Assembly: GCF_037969875.1 (NCBI RefSeq)
Contig: NZ_CP150218.1
Coordinates: forward strand, 1,426,001 to 1,490,000
Source: Paenibacillus sp. FSL R7-0337
GTDB lineage: Bacteria; Bacillota; Bacilli; Paenibacillales; Paenibacillaceae
Reading direction: 5' to 3'
DNA length: 64,000 nt
The notes under the pieces are model-generated. The model was not told the origin of the DNA. It did not search any database and saw only the letters and a program-made list of their open reading frames with translations. The stretch's first letter is position 1. The number at the start of each line of letters is the position of its first letter. Of this stretch, positions 45,032-54,468 are shown piece by piece. The translations under genes and the position numbers were made by a program.

Positions 45032-45566
45032 TGTTCCACACTCCCATCTTGGCTGCTGCACGCGGCAGAATGATGAATTTGCTCTCTGTGCCGTTGCTCA
45101 GGCTTACATAGACATTGTTGTCGTCAATCTCTGTGGTAGCTGTAACGCCGCTGTACTTACTGTCCTGCTCCTTCAGTCCGTCCAGCTTCGCTGGTATCAA
45201 TGTATATTTCCGGCTCTCCATAGCTTCTGCTACAGAGAACATCGCTTTATCCCAATACTCATCCAGCAGTTCACTCGGCTTCTGTTCCACATCCAGCTTA
45301 AGGGTCCTGCCGTCAATAGCGGTGCTGCCTTCTCGTGATACATACTGCACCAGCTCACGTAATTTCGTGCCCGGCTGCAAATCCAGTTTCAAAGTGACCT
45401 CATTGCGTTTAATAGTAATATGGGAATCCTTCACACCCTGGTAGGATGATACCAGCTTCTGCAGCGGCTCCTGCACCGCGAATTGACGGTAAGAATACCA
45501 GCCACCAAACAATAATGCAGCAGACAGCAGAGACGTTAGCAGCACAGGCATAAGACGAAGTTTCAA
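45024..45566 (-). CDS. Membrane-anchored partner of the FtsH-like protease, function unknown
   Basis: The start is TTG at 45566, preceded by GAGAGGAGG at good spacing. The roughly 180-residue product has one N-terminal membrane segment (about 6-24), then an extracytoplasmic domain that reads as alpha/beta with no family I recognise. Its stop overlaps the start of the FtsH-like gene by 8 bp, so the two are co-translated. It may be a substrate adaptor or supply the extracytoplasmic domain that the shortened protease lacks; that is inference. Confidence 0.78.
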   Translation of the reverse strand: MKLRLMPVLLTSLLSAALLFGGWYSYRQFAVQEPLQKLVSSYQGVKDSHITIKRNEVTLKLDLQPGTKLRELVQYVSREGSTAIDGRTLKLDVEQKPSELLDEYWDKAMFSVAEAMESRKYTLIPAKLDGLKEQDSKYSGVTATTEIDDNNVYVSLSNGTESKFIILPRAAAKMGVWNNA

Positions 45567-45771
45567 GAAACGTCCTCCTCTCAATAATGACCAAGCTTAA
45601 CTCTATAATAAAGACCAGCCAGCGTGTCTAGCGCCAATCCGAGACTGACATGCTCTTAAGCATGTCTTGATACAAGTAGTAGTATATCATAGGTGTATAT
45701 ACGATTTTACATAAAGTTGTGAATATATTTAAAATTTTTGATACTAATTTCTGGATGTTTCATGAACCATG

Positions 45772-45808
45772 AAAAAACGGCAGCTCAGATTTATATCCTG
45801 AAATGCCG
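45772..45808 (-). terminator. Terminator after the nucleotidyltransferase gene
   Basis: On minus, CGGCA with TGCCG and the inner TCAG with CTGA form an interrupted stem followed by six Ts, 37 bp beyond the stop codon. Confidence 0.7.
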
Positions 45809-45844
45809 CTGCTACTTTCATATTCCGGCGCACACTACATCCGG

Positions 45845-46603
45845 CTAACGCTCAATTTCAGCCATCATATATTCCGCAAAATCAGTTAATAGCTCCAGTT
45901 CATAGCCTTCGGCGCCAGCACCGCTATATTCCTTAAGACACCGTCTAAGCAGCCCGTGGAAGCGTTCCGGCAAATGCTGAAGTCCCCAATCCCCGCCTTC
46001 CTTCTTGGAAGAGACATGACCTTCCTGCACATAGTAGAGTACCCTGCATAGATTCAGTGTGTAATAGAGTGGAGCATTCCCAATATTCTGCGGCGCATCA
46101 TCGACATCCCTGATAATGGAATCCAGATAGTACCTCTGGTCTACCGGCGCAAAGGCCTCGCGTATCGGCTCCCCGTACAAGATAAACCCGCGATGGTAGA
46201 CTACTGCAAAATGTGCCGCCAGATCAGCATCCTCAAAGCCGCCGCACAGATAATTCTTATCGGTTCTATACCGCTCTAAATGAGCTTCTGAAAAGTGAAA
46301 TTCAAATGGCGTAGGATACACAAAGTTATGCAGGTATGTCTTCAGGACGATAGACAGTTCAATTCCGCGCTTATTCGGCAGACTGTCATGAAAGGCTACG
46401 ATACGACCGGCAAGGCTATGACTGACCTCTGCGGGGAGCTTGTCCTCTACTACAATGAGCAGATCAATATCGCTTGAATCCGGTTGAAAACAGCCCATGG
46501 CCAGGGAACCGTGCAGATAAATCCCCGACAGATTATCCCCCAGCTCTTCCTTAAACAAATCCACCGCCTGATCCAAATATGCTAAAACTTCCAATTTCTT
46601 CAT
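45845..46603 (-). CDS. Aminoglycoside-adenylyltransferase-like nucleotidyltransferase (DUF4111 type)
   Basis: The product of about 250 residues has a minimal nucleotidyltransferase domain with the signature GSLAMGCFQPDSSDIDLLIVV (GS then DxD metal ligands) and a C-terminal DUF4111-like helical domain (about 150-250), the arrangement of AadA/ANT(9) enzymes. It might adenylate spectinomycin- or streptomycin-like drugs, but chromosomal homologues are often of unknown activity. AAGGAGG abuts the ATG at 46603, so the in-frame TTG at 46594 with better spacing may be the true start. Confidence 0.85.
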   Translation of the reverse strand: MKKLEVLAYLDQAVDLFKEELGDNLSGIYLHGSLAMGCFQPDSSDIDLLIVVEDKLPAEVSHSLAGRIVAFHDSLPNKRGIELSIVLKTYLHNFVYPTPFEFHFSEAHLERYRTDKNYLCGGFEDADLAAHFAVVYHRGFILYGEPIREAFAPVDQRYYLDSIIRDVDDAPQNIGNAPLYYTLNLCRVLYYVQEGHVSSKKEGGDWGLQHLPERFHGLLRRCLKEYSGAGAEGYELELLTDFAEYMMAEIER

Positions 46604-46777
46604 CCTCCTTGAGAGACATATATGCAGGTTGGCGATAGCATTCGAGGAATACAATCAGTATATCAATTCAAGTATATTAATCGATGTATCTCAAACCATA
46701 TATCTCCATTAAGCCACAGTTCCCCGTCTGCCACCAGTCCCAGAACAGTTCCAGATTATTTTCGACATGATGGATAC

Positions 46778-46810
46778 AAAAAAACGGAAGAACAGATAAT
46801 CTGTTCCCCC
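46778..46810 (-). terminator. Terminator after the YpmB-like gene
   Basis: On minus, GGGGGAACAGA pairs with TCTGTTCTTCC (outer G-U pairs, 3-nt loop) followed by seven Ts, 27 bp beyond the stop codon. Confidence 0.88.
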
Positions 46811-46836
46811 GCATGTTATTCTGCTGAGCGCTTAGC

Positions 46837-47358
46837 TTAACGGTTGGGCAAACTGTACCCCTCACCGATGGCGCTGCCATCCTTGAAGCGGTAGAAGTTG
46901 TAATAGAATCGCCCGTCTTTTTTGTAAAATAGCTGCCAGGCATATTCCCCGTTATATACACCGGGCAGCAGCCGTTCGATCTTCACGTCCGGTAACTGAT
47001 CGGCTATGATTCCGCGCATTTTCTCTTCGGAAGTGCCTTTGCTCAGCTCTTCAGCATACAGGTCGTTGTCGCCTCCGGCAGGCTTGCCCTCCAAGGTGAA
47101 ACGGACCCACACCATCAGATCGGTCCCGGCTTCATTTTTGCCGGTTAGCACCCAGTAGATCTCATTCTCATTCCAGACGGATTTCTGAGCCTTGGTTACC
47201 TCCGTTAGTCCGGCACGCGTCCGGGCCAGCTCCTTGGCCTCATTCCGCTCGTTCCACTGGTCCTTCATAATGTAGGCATAGAACTGGCTTAATCCGAACA
47301 GAAGGAGCAGCACCACGGTAAGCCCCAGCCAGATCCATTTTCTCCTCTTCTTCTTCAC
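46837..47358 (-). CDS. YpmB-like membrane-anchored protein (DUF5590/PepSY-like)
   Basis: The 173-residue product has a basic N-terminus, one membrane segment (about 9-30) and an extracytoplasmic domain with the pattern VWNENEIYWVLTGKNEAG, as in YpmB. In B. subtilis ypmB lies between dinG and asnS, and its position here between dinG and asnS supports the match. The function is unknown. It follows mtaD by 29 bp. Confidence 0.82.
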   Translation of the reverse strand: MKKKRRKWIWLGLTVVLLLLFGLSQFYAYIMKDQWNERNEAKELARTRAGLTEVTKAQKSVWNENEIYWVLTGKNEAGTDLMVWVRFTLEGKPAGGDNDLYAEELSKGTSEEKMRGIIADQLPDVKIERLLPGVYNGEYAWQLFYKKDGRFYYNFYRFKDGSAIGEGYSLPNR

Positions 47359-47387
47359 AACGCTGCTTCCTTTCCCGTTCTCCTGAA

Positions 47388-48689
47388 TTACCGTTTAAGC
47401 AGGCTCTCGAACGTCTCCTGTGCTTTGCGGCGGATAGCTTCTTCATCCAGTGTCAGGCATTGTCCATGCTTCACAACCTGCTGGCCGTTCACCCATACAT
47501 GCTCCACATCCTTGGCACTTGCCGAATAGACGGCATGGGAGAGCAGATCGGTATGCGGCAGCAAATGCGGCTGGTCAATATCAAGCGCGATGAAGTCGGC
47601 CTTCATTCCTGCTGCAAGCCGGCCTACCCCGCTTAGGAAAATAGACTGCGCCCCGTATTCCGTGGCCATCAGTAGCGCTTCAGGAGCCGGTACCGCTGTA
47701 GGATCACCGCTTACGCCCTTGTGGATCAGAGCCGCCAGCCTCATCTCTTCGAACATATCCAGATTGTTGTTGCTTGCCGCGCCGTCTGTACCCAGGGAGA
47801 CCTTAACCCCGGCTCGCAGCAGCTCAGGAACACGTGCAACCCCGCTGGCCAGCTTCAGGTTACTGCCGGGGTTATGCGACACGCCAACGTTATAGCGGGC
47901 CAGAATCCCGATCTCTTCATCGTTCAGATGAACCCCGTGGGCAATGAGCGAAGGACGGGTGAACATCCCCAGCTTCTCCAGATGTGCGACCGGACGAAGG
48001 CCGTAGTCAGCCACGTTCTGCTCCACTTCATGGCGCGTCTCGGACATATGGGTATGCATCGGCAGGTCCAGATCATGGGCAGCCTGCACAAACTTCATGA
48101 AAAACTCTGGAGGACAGGTGTACGGAGCGTGCGGTGAGAGCATAGTTGTAATTCTGCCGTCAGCCTTGCCGTGCCAGTTACGGGCAAAAGCAACCGCCTC
48201 AGCGAGCTTTGCTTGCTGTACCTCTTCCGGGCACAGCCCAATTACGCCGCGCATCAGCACCGCACGAATACCGGACTGCTCCGTTACTTCCGCTACCCGG
48301 TCCATATGATCATACATATCGAGGAAGGTGGTTGTGCCGCCCTTCAGCATTTCCAGTACGGACAACGAGGTTCCCCAATATACATCATCACCAGTGAATT
48401 TCTCTTCCATCGGCCACATCTTCTCCTGCAGCCAAGTCTGAAGCACCATATCGTCGCCGTATCCGCGCAGCAGTGACATGGCCGTATGCCCATGGGTATT
48501 GACCAGACCCGGCATGAACAGCAGACGGCTGCCGTCTACGACCTGAGCGCCATCCTCCACTACCGGCTCAGCTTCACCTATGTAAGTAATCAGATCATTC
48601 TCCAGGGTCATATACCCGCTTAGAACCGGCTTGTCGCTGCCCGGAACCAGGAAGTGCCCGTTCTTGATTATCGTGATCTTACTGCTCAT
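47388..48689 (-). CDS. mtaD: 5-methylthioadenosine/S-adenosylhomocysteine deaminase-type amidohydrolase
   Basis: The 433-residue amidohydrolase has the first metal motif NTHGHTAM, then HAPYTCPPEF, HMSETRHEV and the metal Asp in LGTDGAASNNNLDMFEEM. These match the MtaD/SsnA branch that deaminates adenosine-type nucleosides. The start at 48689 gives an 11-bp overlap with the end of rex; an in-frame ATG at 48701 is an alternative. It is co-transcribed with rex and the YpmB-like gene. Confidence 0.9.
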   Translation of the reverse strand: MSSKITIIKNGHFLVPGSDKPVLSGYMTLENDLITYIGEAEPVVEDGAQVVDGSRLLFMPGLVNTHGHTAMSLLRGYGDDMVLQTWLQEKMWPMEEKFTGDDVYWGTSLSVLEMLKGGTTTFLDMYDHMDRVAEVTEQSGIRAVLMRGVIGLCPEEVQQAKLAEAVAFARNWHGKADGRITTMLSPHAPYTCPPEFFMKFVQAAHDLDLPMHTHMSETRHEVEQNVADYGLRPVAHLEKLGMFTRPSLIAHGVHLNDEEIGILARYNVGVSHNPGSNLKLASGVARVPELLRAGVKVSLGTDGAASNNNLDMFEEMRLAALIHKGVSGDPTAVPAPEALLMATEYGAQSIFLSGVGRLAAGMKADFIALDIDQPHLLPHTDLLSHAVYSASAKDVEHVWVNGQQVVKHGQCLTLDEEAIRRKAQETFESLLKR

Positions 48690-49329
48690 CTTCTGCCTCA
48701 TCCTTTCCATCATGCAAATAATAGGCCAGGCTCTGCAGATCTGTGGTGAAATCTGCGGCATGAATCCGGATATTGGCAGGCGTCTTGAGAATAACCGGTG
48801 CGAAGTTCAGAATCGCCTCAATGCCGGAGTCCACAAGAATATCAGCTACATTCTGGGCTTCGCTGTCAGGTACGGTAATAATCCCGATGCGGATGCCCTG
48901 CGAGCGGATTGTGCTGCTTAACTCCTCCATCGGCTGCACAACCAGCGAGTTGATCTGCTGGCCCACCTTCGGCGGGTAGGCATCGAAGATCGCAGTAATC
49001 TTCATCGTATCCTTCAAGTAAGCGTTGTAGTTAGACAAGGCATGACCGAGATTACCGGCTCCAACCAGTGCAACATTAATTTGCTGGTCAAGCTTCAGGA
49101 TATGGCGAATCTTCTCAATTAGATAGGATACATCGTAGCCGATACCCTTCCTGCCAAAATCACCGAAGTAAGCCAAATCCTTACGGATCTGGGCGGGATT
49201 CAGATCAAGCTTCTGGCCCAGCTCCTGAGAAGAGACTGTGGAGATTTCACGTTTTTGGAGATCGTTCAGGAAACGCAGGTACACTGGGAGCCTGCGCACG
49301 ACGGCCTCCGATATTTTATCCGATTTCAT
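48679..49329 (-). CDS. rex: Redox-sensing transcriptional repressor Rex
   Basis: Rex represses fermentation and respiration genes and leaves DNA when NADH rises. The 216-residue protein has a winged-helix N-terminus (about 10-80; VSSQELGQKLDLNPAQIRKDL, in pattern) and a Rossmann domain with ALVGAGNLGHALSNY. It heads the rex-mtaD-ypmB-like unit. AGGAGG precedes the ATG. Confidence 0.96.
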   Translation of the reverse strand: MKSDKISEAVVRRLPVYLRFLNDLQKREISTVSSQELGQKLDLNPAQIRKDLAYFGDFGRKGIGYDVSYLIEKIRHILKLDQQINVALVGAGNLGHALSNYNAYLKDTMKITAIFDAYPPKVGQQINSLVVQPMEELSSTIRSQGIRIGIITVPDSEAQNVADILVDSGIEAILNFAPVILKTPANIRIHAADFTTDLQSLAYYLHDGKDEAEDEQ

Positions 49330-49467
49330 GTATTCTCCTCCTTAATAGTTGTGTTATACCCGTTCAATTATAGCAACCGTGCCCCCCGCCTGCCGGATCG
49401 GCAGGACAGGGCGGGAACGGATCTTCAGGTTAATCATGACTTATTAATAATAGCAATAGCAGATGAA

Positions 49468-52329
49468 TTAGGAAACCCCGCCGTCTTCCAGCCATTCGGC
49501 AATTCTCGGGACCATCTGCTCGGTGAGCATATGCTCCATCTTGGGACCGGGGAGTGAATACAGGAAGTACTTTCCGTAATGCGATTCAATTACTCTAGTA
49601 TCGTACACAATTACGATGCCCCGGTCCTGCGCCGTGCGGACCAGCCGCCCGAAGCCCTGCTTGAAGCGGATGACTGCCTGCGGCACGGACAGCTTCATGA
49701 ACGGGTTCTTCTTCTGTGCCTGAAGCAGCTCCGACTTCGCTTCTGCCAGCGGGTGATTCGGCGGCTGGAACGGCAGTCTGACAATCGCCAGGCAGGTCAA
49801 TGCTTCTCCCGGAATATCTACCCCTTCCCAGAAACTGCTGGTACCGAGCAGGACCGAAGCCGGGCTGTCCTGGAAGCGGCGGATCAGCTTGCTCCGGCTG
49901 CCGCCCTCCACACCTTGTCCGAGCACCGCGATATCCTGGGAGGCAAGCGCCTCCTTCAGCGGGTCATAGACCTGGCGCAGCATCTTGTAGGAGGTGAACA
50001 GCACCAGCATTCGCCCTCGTGTAGTTACAGCAGTCTCGGCGAGGGAATGAACAAGCGTGTCCACAAAACGGGCATCCCCTATACTTCCCTTGACGCTCGG
50101 GAAGTCGCGGGGAATGACCAGCAGAGCCTGCTCCCGGTATTTAAACGGCGACGGAAGCAGCGCTGTCATCAGACGCCCCTGCTCCGCAGCTTCACCAAGG
50201 CCCAGGTTATCGATCATGAACTGGAAGGACTTATCCACGGATAAGGTGGCCGAGGTCAGGACAATACTCTTCTTCTTGTCGAAGAACAGCTCCCTGAGCT
50301 GGGTACTGACATCTACAGGAACGGCATACATTTGCAGCGACTTGCCTTTATAATTACCGCTTCCCTCCAGCCAATACACGATATTCTCATCGTTCAGGCC
50401 CATGAAGAAGCGGATCTGCTCTCTAATGGATGCCAGATCCTTAAATAACCCGCCGATATCGGTCACAAGACTGTCCGAGGAGGATTGGCTGTCCGTGTCA
50501 CGCATCTCACTGAGCATCTTGTCACCCTTGCGGATGATATCGCTCAGACTGAGGTTCAGCGTATTCTCAAGGGCCGCCAACTCCTCCCAATCCTTCGGCT
50601 TCTTGCCCGGCTGCAGGCGGGCCACCAGCTGGCCTGCTTCACCGGCTCCGGCATCGCTGCGCTCGGGCAGCAGGCTGAAGAGCCGGTCGCTGAGCGCATC
50701 CCAAGATTCCTTCACCGTCAGCAGATCGGGATAGATCCGGTCGATCACGCCGCTCCATTCGGAAGCCTGCTCACTGCCCGAAGACTGCAGACTCTGGCGG
50801 AGGGCAGGCAGCTGCCCGCTCCGGCTATCCTTATAGAGGCGGGTGAGGGTATGGGCGAATGTGAAATATTTCATCTGCATGCCAAGATGCTTGCCGGCAA
50901 TATCTTCCAGATGATGGGCTTCATCAATCACAAGATGATCGTAAGCCGGAAGTAGCTGATGCCCGGCTTTGACATCTGCGAACAGCTTGGAGTGATTGGT
51001 GACCACCACATCAGAGATCCCGGCTTCATGCTTGGCCCGGTGGTAATAGCATTTGCGGAACCAGGGACAAGCCCGTCCCAGGCAGGAGTCGGTATCACTG
51101 GCTACAGTCTCCCAGAAATCGCCGCCCCGTCCGCTTAAGTTAAGCTCCTCATCATCGCCGGTCGTCGTCTGGGTCAGCCAGACAAGCATTTGCGCAGCGG
51201 TGAGCGCTTCTTCTCTTGGACTCGTAAAGTCCTTTTTATTCATTCTATGTTCGAACTTGCGCAGACACAAATAGTGCCCTCTTCCCTTAAAGATGGAGGC
51301 CTTGAACGGGAACGGCACAACGCTGGTTAAGAGTGGGATATCCCGCTCACGCAACTGGTCCTGAAGGTTAATGGTATGAGTGCTGACCATCACCTTTTGA
51401 TCACTTTTCACACTATGGTAGATGGCCGGAAGCAGGTAACCCAGCGACTTGCCGGTGCCGGTTCCCGCTTCAATCAGCAGATGCTTGTCCTGCTCAAGCG
51501 CTGTAATGACCTCATGGATCATCAGCTCCTGGGCCTCACGGCTCTCATACTGTGGAAGAACAGCCTTCAGCCGCTTCGTTACCTCATCCATATACTCTTC
51601 AAAGGTAATATTCTCCAGCGGATTGACGTTTCCTTCCTCCCGGGGCGTTGCCAACTCTGCCCAATCCCCCACAGCCAGCGCAAGCTGGCGGTAGAAGCTC
51701 AGCTCTCCTTCCGGCTGAAAGGTCTCCATCTCCCGCTCCCGCAGCAGACCGTCGAAATACCAGGCCAAATCACTGTCTTCGTCTGCGAACAGCTCATTCA
51801 GCCGCTGAATAGTCAACAGCGGCAGACTGTGCAGCTCTTCCAGACATTTAAGCAGCACAATAGCCGTGGCAAGCGCATCACTGTCAGCCTGATGGGGACG
51901 GTCATGCGTAATGCCGAAGTGGCTGCTTACCGCGCCTAGCTGATAGGTGCTCAGCGAGGGAAAGCATATTTTGAGAAAATCGATGGTATCCAGAATCCGC
52001 CCCTGAAACGGCAGGTAGCCGCAGCGGTCCAGCGCATTCTGCAAAAAATGAAAATCAAACGCTACATTGTGTCCGACGAGGACGACATCATCCAGCAGCG
52101 GCACCAGCTCCATCATCATCTCATCAAGCTCTGGCGCATCCTGTACATCACTGTCTGTAATTCCGGTCAGGCCCGTAATAAAAGGAGGAATGGGTGCTCC
52201 GGGCTTGACGTAGGAACCATACACCCGGGAGATCGTCCCGTCTTCTTCTATAATGGCAAGGCCAACCTGGATGATTTCTCCCACAGATTGGGTTCCCGTA
52301 GTTTCAAAATCAAGCACGGCAAATTTCAT
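49468..52329 (-). CDS. dinG: DinG-type helicase with N-terminal 3'-5' exonuclease domain
   Basis: The 953-residue protein has an N-terminal DnaQ-type exonuclease domain (about 1-165; LDFETTG, HNVAFDFHFL, HQADSDA) and a C-terminal XPD-like helicase (Walker A EAGTGTGKS, DEAH in VIDEAHHLED, motif VI QGFGRLVR). Cysteines in HYLCLRKF and CLGRACPWFRKC could hold an iron-sulphur cluster. Firmicute DinG of this build is mainly an exonuclease in B. subtilis. It lies downstream of the pan operon and TPR gene, as in the Bacillus synteny. Confidence 0.95.
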   Translation of the reverse strand: MKFAVLDFETTGTQSVGEIIQVGLAIIEEDGTISRVYGSYVKPGAPIPPFITGLTGITDSDVQDAPELDEMMMELVPLLDDVVLVGHNVAFDFHFLQNALDRCGYLPFQGRILDTIDFLKICFPSLSTYQLGAVSSHFGITHDRPHQADSDALATAIVLLKCLEELHSLPLLTIQRLNELFADEDSDLAWYFDGLLREREMETFQPEGELSFYRQLALAVGDWAELATPREEGNVNPLENITFEEYMDEVTKRLKAVLPQYESREAQELMIHEVITALEQDKHLLIEAGTGTGKSLGYLLPAIYHSVKSDQKVMVSTHTINLQDQLRERDIPLLTSVVPFPFKASIFKGRGHYLCLRKFEHRMNKKDFTSPREEALTAAQMLVWLTQTTTGDDEELNLSGRGGDFWETVASDTDSCLGRACPWFRKCYYHRAKHEAGISDVVVTNHSKLFADVKAGHQLLPAYDHLVIDEAHHLEDIAGKHLGMQMKYFTFAHTLTRLYKDSRSGQLPALRQSLQSSGSEQASEWSGVIDRIYPDLLTVKESWDALSDRLFSLLPERSDAGAGEAGQLVARLQPGKKPKDWEELAALENTLNLSLSDIIRKGDKMLSEMRDTDSQSSSDSLVTDIGGLFKDLASIREQIRFFMGLNDENIVYWLEGSGNYKGKSLQMYAVPVDVSTQLRELFFDKKKSIVLTSATLSVDKSFQFMIDNLGLGEAAEQGRLMTALLPSPFKYREQALLVIPRDFPSVKGSIGDARFVDTLVHSLAETAVTTRGRMLVLFTSYKMLRQVYDPLKEALASQDIAVLGQGVEGGSRSKLIRRFQDSPASVLLGTSSFWEGVDIPGEALTCLAIVRLPFQPPNHPLAEAKSELLQAQKKNPFMKLSVPQAVIRFKQGFGRLVRTAQDRGIVIVYDTRVIESHYGKYFLYSLPGPKMEHMLTEQMVPRIAEWLEDGGVS

Positions 52330-52384
52330 TATAAGTTCTATTCCCTTTCACTTGAGACTCTTTATCAGCATAACAGAAGTTACG

Positions 52385-52428
52385 AAAAAAGGCGATGCAC
52401 ACCCCAGAAAGTGGTGGGGCGCATCGCC
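52385..52428 (-). terminator. Terminator after the TPR gene
   Basis: On minus, GGCGATGCGCCCCA pairs with TGGGGTGTGCATCGCC (short internal asymmetry) and is followed by six Ts, 20 bp past the TPR gene stop and 55 bp before dinG. Confidence 0.9.
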
Positions 52429-52447
52429 TAAAGGAACCGGGAAAAAG

Positions 52448-53149
52448 TTATAAAAGCGAAACCAGCTGATGGCCAAACTCCAGCTTCCCGCCCCGTCTGC
52501 GGCATACCTCCAGATTCACATTCGGCTCCGGCAGATCCGGGTCATGCAGCAGCGACAGGCTAAACAGCTCACTGGCTTCATTAAAGCGTTCCTGGGAAGC
52601 ACGGATACAGCCCAGCGCATTATAGATCATCGCCTTCAGCTTCACCTCACGGATCAGGCCCAGCATGTGATCCAGATGTCCCCAGGCAATCTCGCCTTCA
52701 CCTTCCTGCAGATAAGCCATGGCCAGATACAGGCGGGCAGCGAGGCTATCCGGATATTGTGCCGTAACCTCCCTGAACTGTTCAATGCACTTGCGGTACA
52801 TCAGCAGCTTGTAATAGCCCTGGCCCCTGACAAAAGCATCCATCCCAAGCTCGGGCGCTTCCTCTTCCGGCAACTCCTCTGGCGGACCCTGGAAATCGGC
52901 CTGTTCCCGGAACTCGCTCAGCTTCTCAGCGAAGAGCAGCCACTCATCCATTACATTATCACTGATTCGGTGGAGCATATTATACTTGGATAAAAGATCG
53001 CTTCGGCGGGCACCCTCCGCAGTAGGATAGTCGGTTTTGATCTCCTGGAGCATCTTGTTCATCTCAGCAAATAAATGTTGAAACACCGGACATCCCACCC
53101 TTACTGATAATGAAGTCAGCTTAAGCTTGCCTTCCTTCATTTTTAGCAA
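52448..53149 (-). CDS. TPR-repeat protein, function unknown
   Basis: The product of up to 233 residues has a helical N-terminal half and at least two TPR-like repeats in its C-terminal half (LAARLYLAMAYLQEGEGE; IYNALGCIRASQERFNEASELF). There is no signal peptide. The start is uncertain: the first ATG has a poor ribosome-binding site, and a GTG near 53086 behind GGGTGGGA is possible. It sits between panD and dinG. TPR proteins mediate protein contacts, and no partner is evident. Confidence 0.8.
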   Translation of the reverse strand: MLKMKEGKLKLTSLSVRVGCPVFQHLFAEMNKMLQEIKTDYPTAEGARRSDLLSKYNMLHRISDNVMDEWLLFAEKLSEFREQADFQGPPEELPEEEAPELGMDAFVRGQGYYKLLMYRKCIEQFREVTAQYPDSLAARLYLAMAYLQEGEGEIAWGHLDHMLGLIREVKLKAMIYNALGCIRASQERFNEASELFSLSLLHDPDLPEPNVNLEVCRRRGGKLEFGHQLVSLL

Positions 53150-53200
53150 GTACAGGTGTCTTCATCCCTGCCATTGATTACATGGCTCAAAGCGCGGACT

Positions 53201-53584
53201 TCAGGCAATTGTAGCGTGAATCTCATGATCCGCCAGCTTCACCGGCTTGTTGCCTTCATCAACGAACACCACCGTCGGCTTATGCGCTGCCAGCTCTTCT
53301 GAGGACACCACAGCGTAGGAAATAATAATCACGGTATCGCCGGGCTGTACCAGACGAGCTGCTGCCCCGTTCAGACAAATGACGCCGCTGCCGCGCGGAC
53401 CTGGAATGACATAAGTCTCCAGACGGGAACCATTATTATTATCCACGATCTGCACCTTCTCGTTCTCCAGCAGGTCTGCGGCTTCCATCAGATCCTCATC
53501 AATGGTAATGCTGCCCACATAATTGAGATTGGCTTCGGTGACCGTTGCCCGGTGGATCTTGGATTTCATCATATGTCTAAACAA
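53201..53584 (-). CDS. panD: Aspartate 1-decarboxylase
   Basis: PanD makes beta-alanine for pantothenate. The start is TTG at 53584 with GGAGG upstream, giving 127 residues, the usual family length. The proenzyme cleaves between Gly24 and Ser25 in NYVGSITI to form its pyruvoyl group. Other signatures are [17 protein letters not shown] and [16 protein letters not shown]. Its start overlaps the panC stop by 8 bp. Confidence 0.97.
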   Translation of the reverse strand: MFRHMMKSKIHRATVTEANLNYVGSITIDEDLMEAADLLENEKVQIVDNNNGSRLETYVIPGPRGSGVICLNGAAARLVQPGDTVIIISYAVVSSEELAAHKPTVVFVDEGNKPVKLADHEIHATIA

Positions 53585-54467
53585 GAGCGTGCGCCTCCTT
53601 AGGAATAAATACATTATTATCAATCAGACGGGTTCTGCCGAACTTCACAGCCAGAGCCATTATAACCTCTCCGCCCGCTTCCGTCAGCCTGCTGGCGCCT
53701 TCCAGCTTTTCCAGATCAGGGAAGGTTAGAATCTCCGCATAATCAATGACCGCAAGCGGCGATTCAGAAATGACCGAGACCAGCAGACCGCGTGCTTCAT
53801 CTACCGTACGGATGCCGCCCTCTTCCATAGCCTGGCGCACTTCGCGCAGGGAACGCGATAATACCAGCGCCTGTCTGCGCTCCTCGCTGCTCAGATAGAC
53901 ATTACGGGAGCTGAGCGCCAGCCCGTCTTCCTCGCGCACAATAGGACAGGCAATGATGTCCACGTTCATGTTAAGATCAGACACCATCCGGCGGAGAACA
54001 GCTACCTGCTGGGCATCCTTCAGTCCGAAAAAGGCGTAATCCGGCTGCACGATATGGAACAGCTTGCTGACCACAGTAGTTACCCCGTCAAAATGTCCCG
54101 GACGCGAAGCGCCGCAGAGCTGTGTGGTAAGCGCGGAGACCGATACGCCTGTACGGATCGGCTGCGGATACATCTCTTCAACACTAGGGATGAACACCAG
54201 GTCCGCACCTTCACGTTCAGCCAGCTCCAGATCCCGCTGTTCATCCCGCGGATAGGAAGCGAAGTCCTCATTCGGGCCAAACTGCAGCGGATTGACAAAA
54301 ATACTCATCACCACCGTGCCGCTCTTCTCCCCTGCCTTACGCAGCAGACTGGCATGTCCTTCGTGCAAATATCCCATGGTGGGTACAAAACCAACAGGGC
54401 CATGGCCCCCCTGACGCATATATTCAAGCGCTTCGCGCAGTTCAGCAATCGTTCGGATGACTCTCAT
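53577..54467 (-). CDS. panC: Pantothenate synthetase
   Basis: PanC joins pantoate and beta-alanine using ATP. The start at 54467 follows AAGGAG at good spacing. The 296-residue product has [17 protein letters not shown] (HIGH-like), [15 protein letters not shown] and [17 protein letters not shown]. It begins 1 bp after the panB stop and overlaps panD, so panBCD is one tightly coupled operon. Confidence 0.98.
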   Translation of the reverse strand: MRVIRTIAELREALEYMRQGGHGPVGFVPTMGYLHEGHASLLRKAGEKSGTVVMSIFVNPLQFGPNEDFASYPRDEQRDLELAEREGADLVFIPSVEEMYPQPIRTGVSVSALTTQLCGASRPGHFDGVTTVVSKLFHIVQPDYAFFGLKDAQQVAVLRRMVSDLNMNVDIIACPIVREEDGLALSSRNVYLSSEERRQALVLSRSLREVRQAMEEGGIRTVDEARGLLVSVISESPLAVIDYAEILTFPDLEKLEGASRLTEAGGEVIMALAVKFGRTRLIDNNVFIPKEAHALV

Positions 54468-54468
54468 G

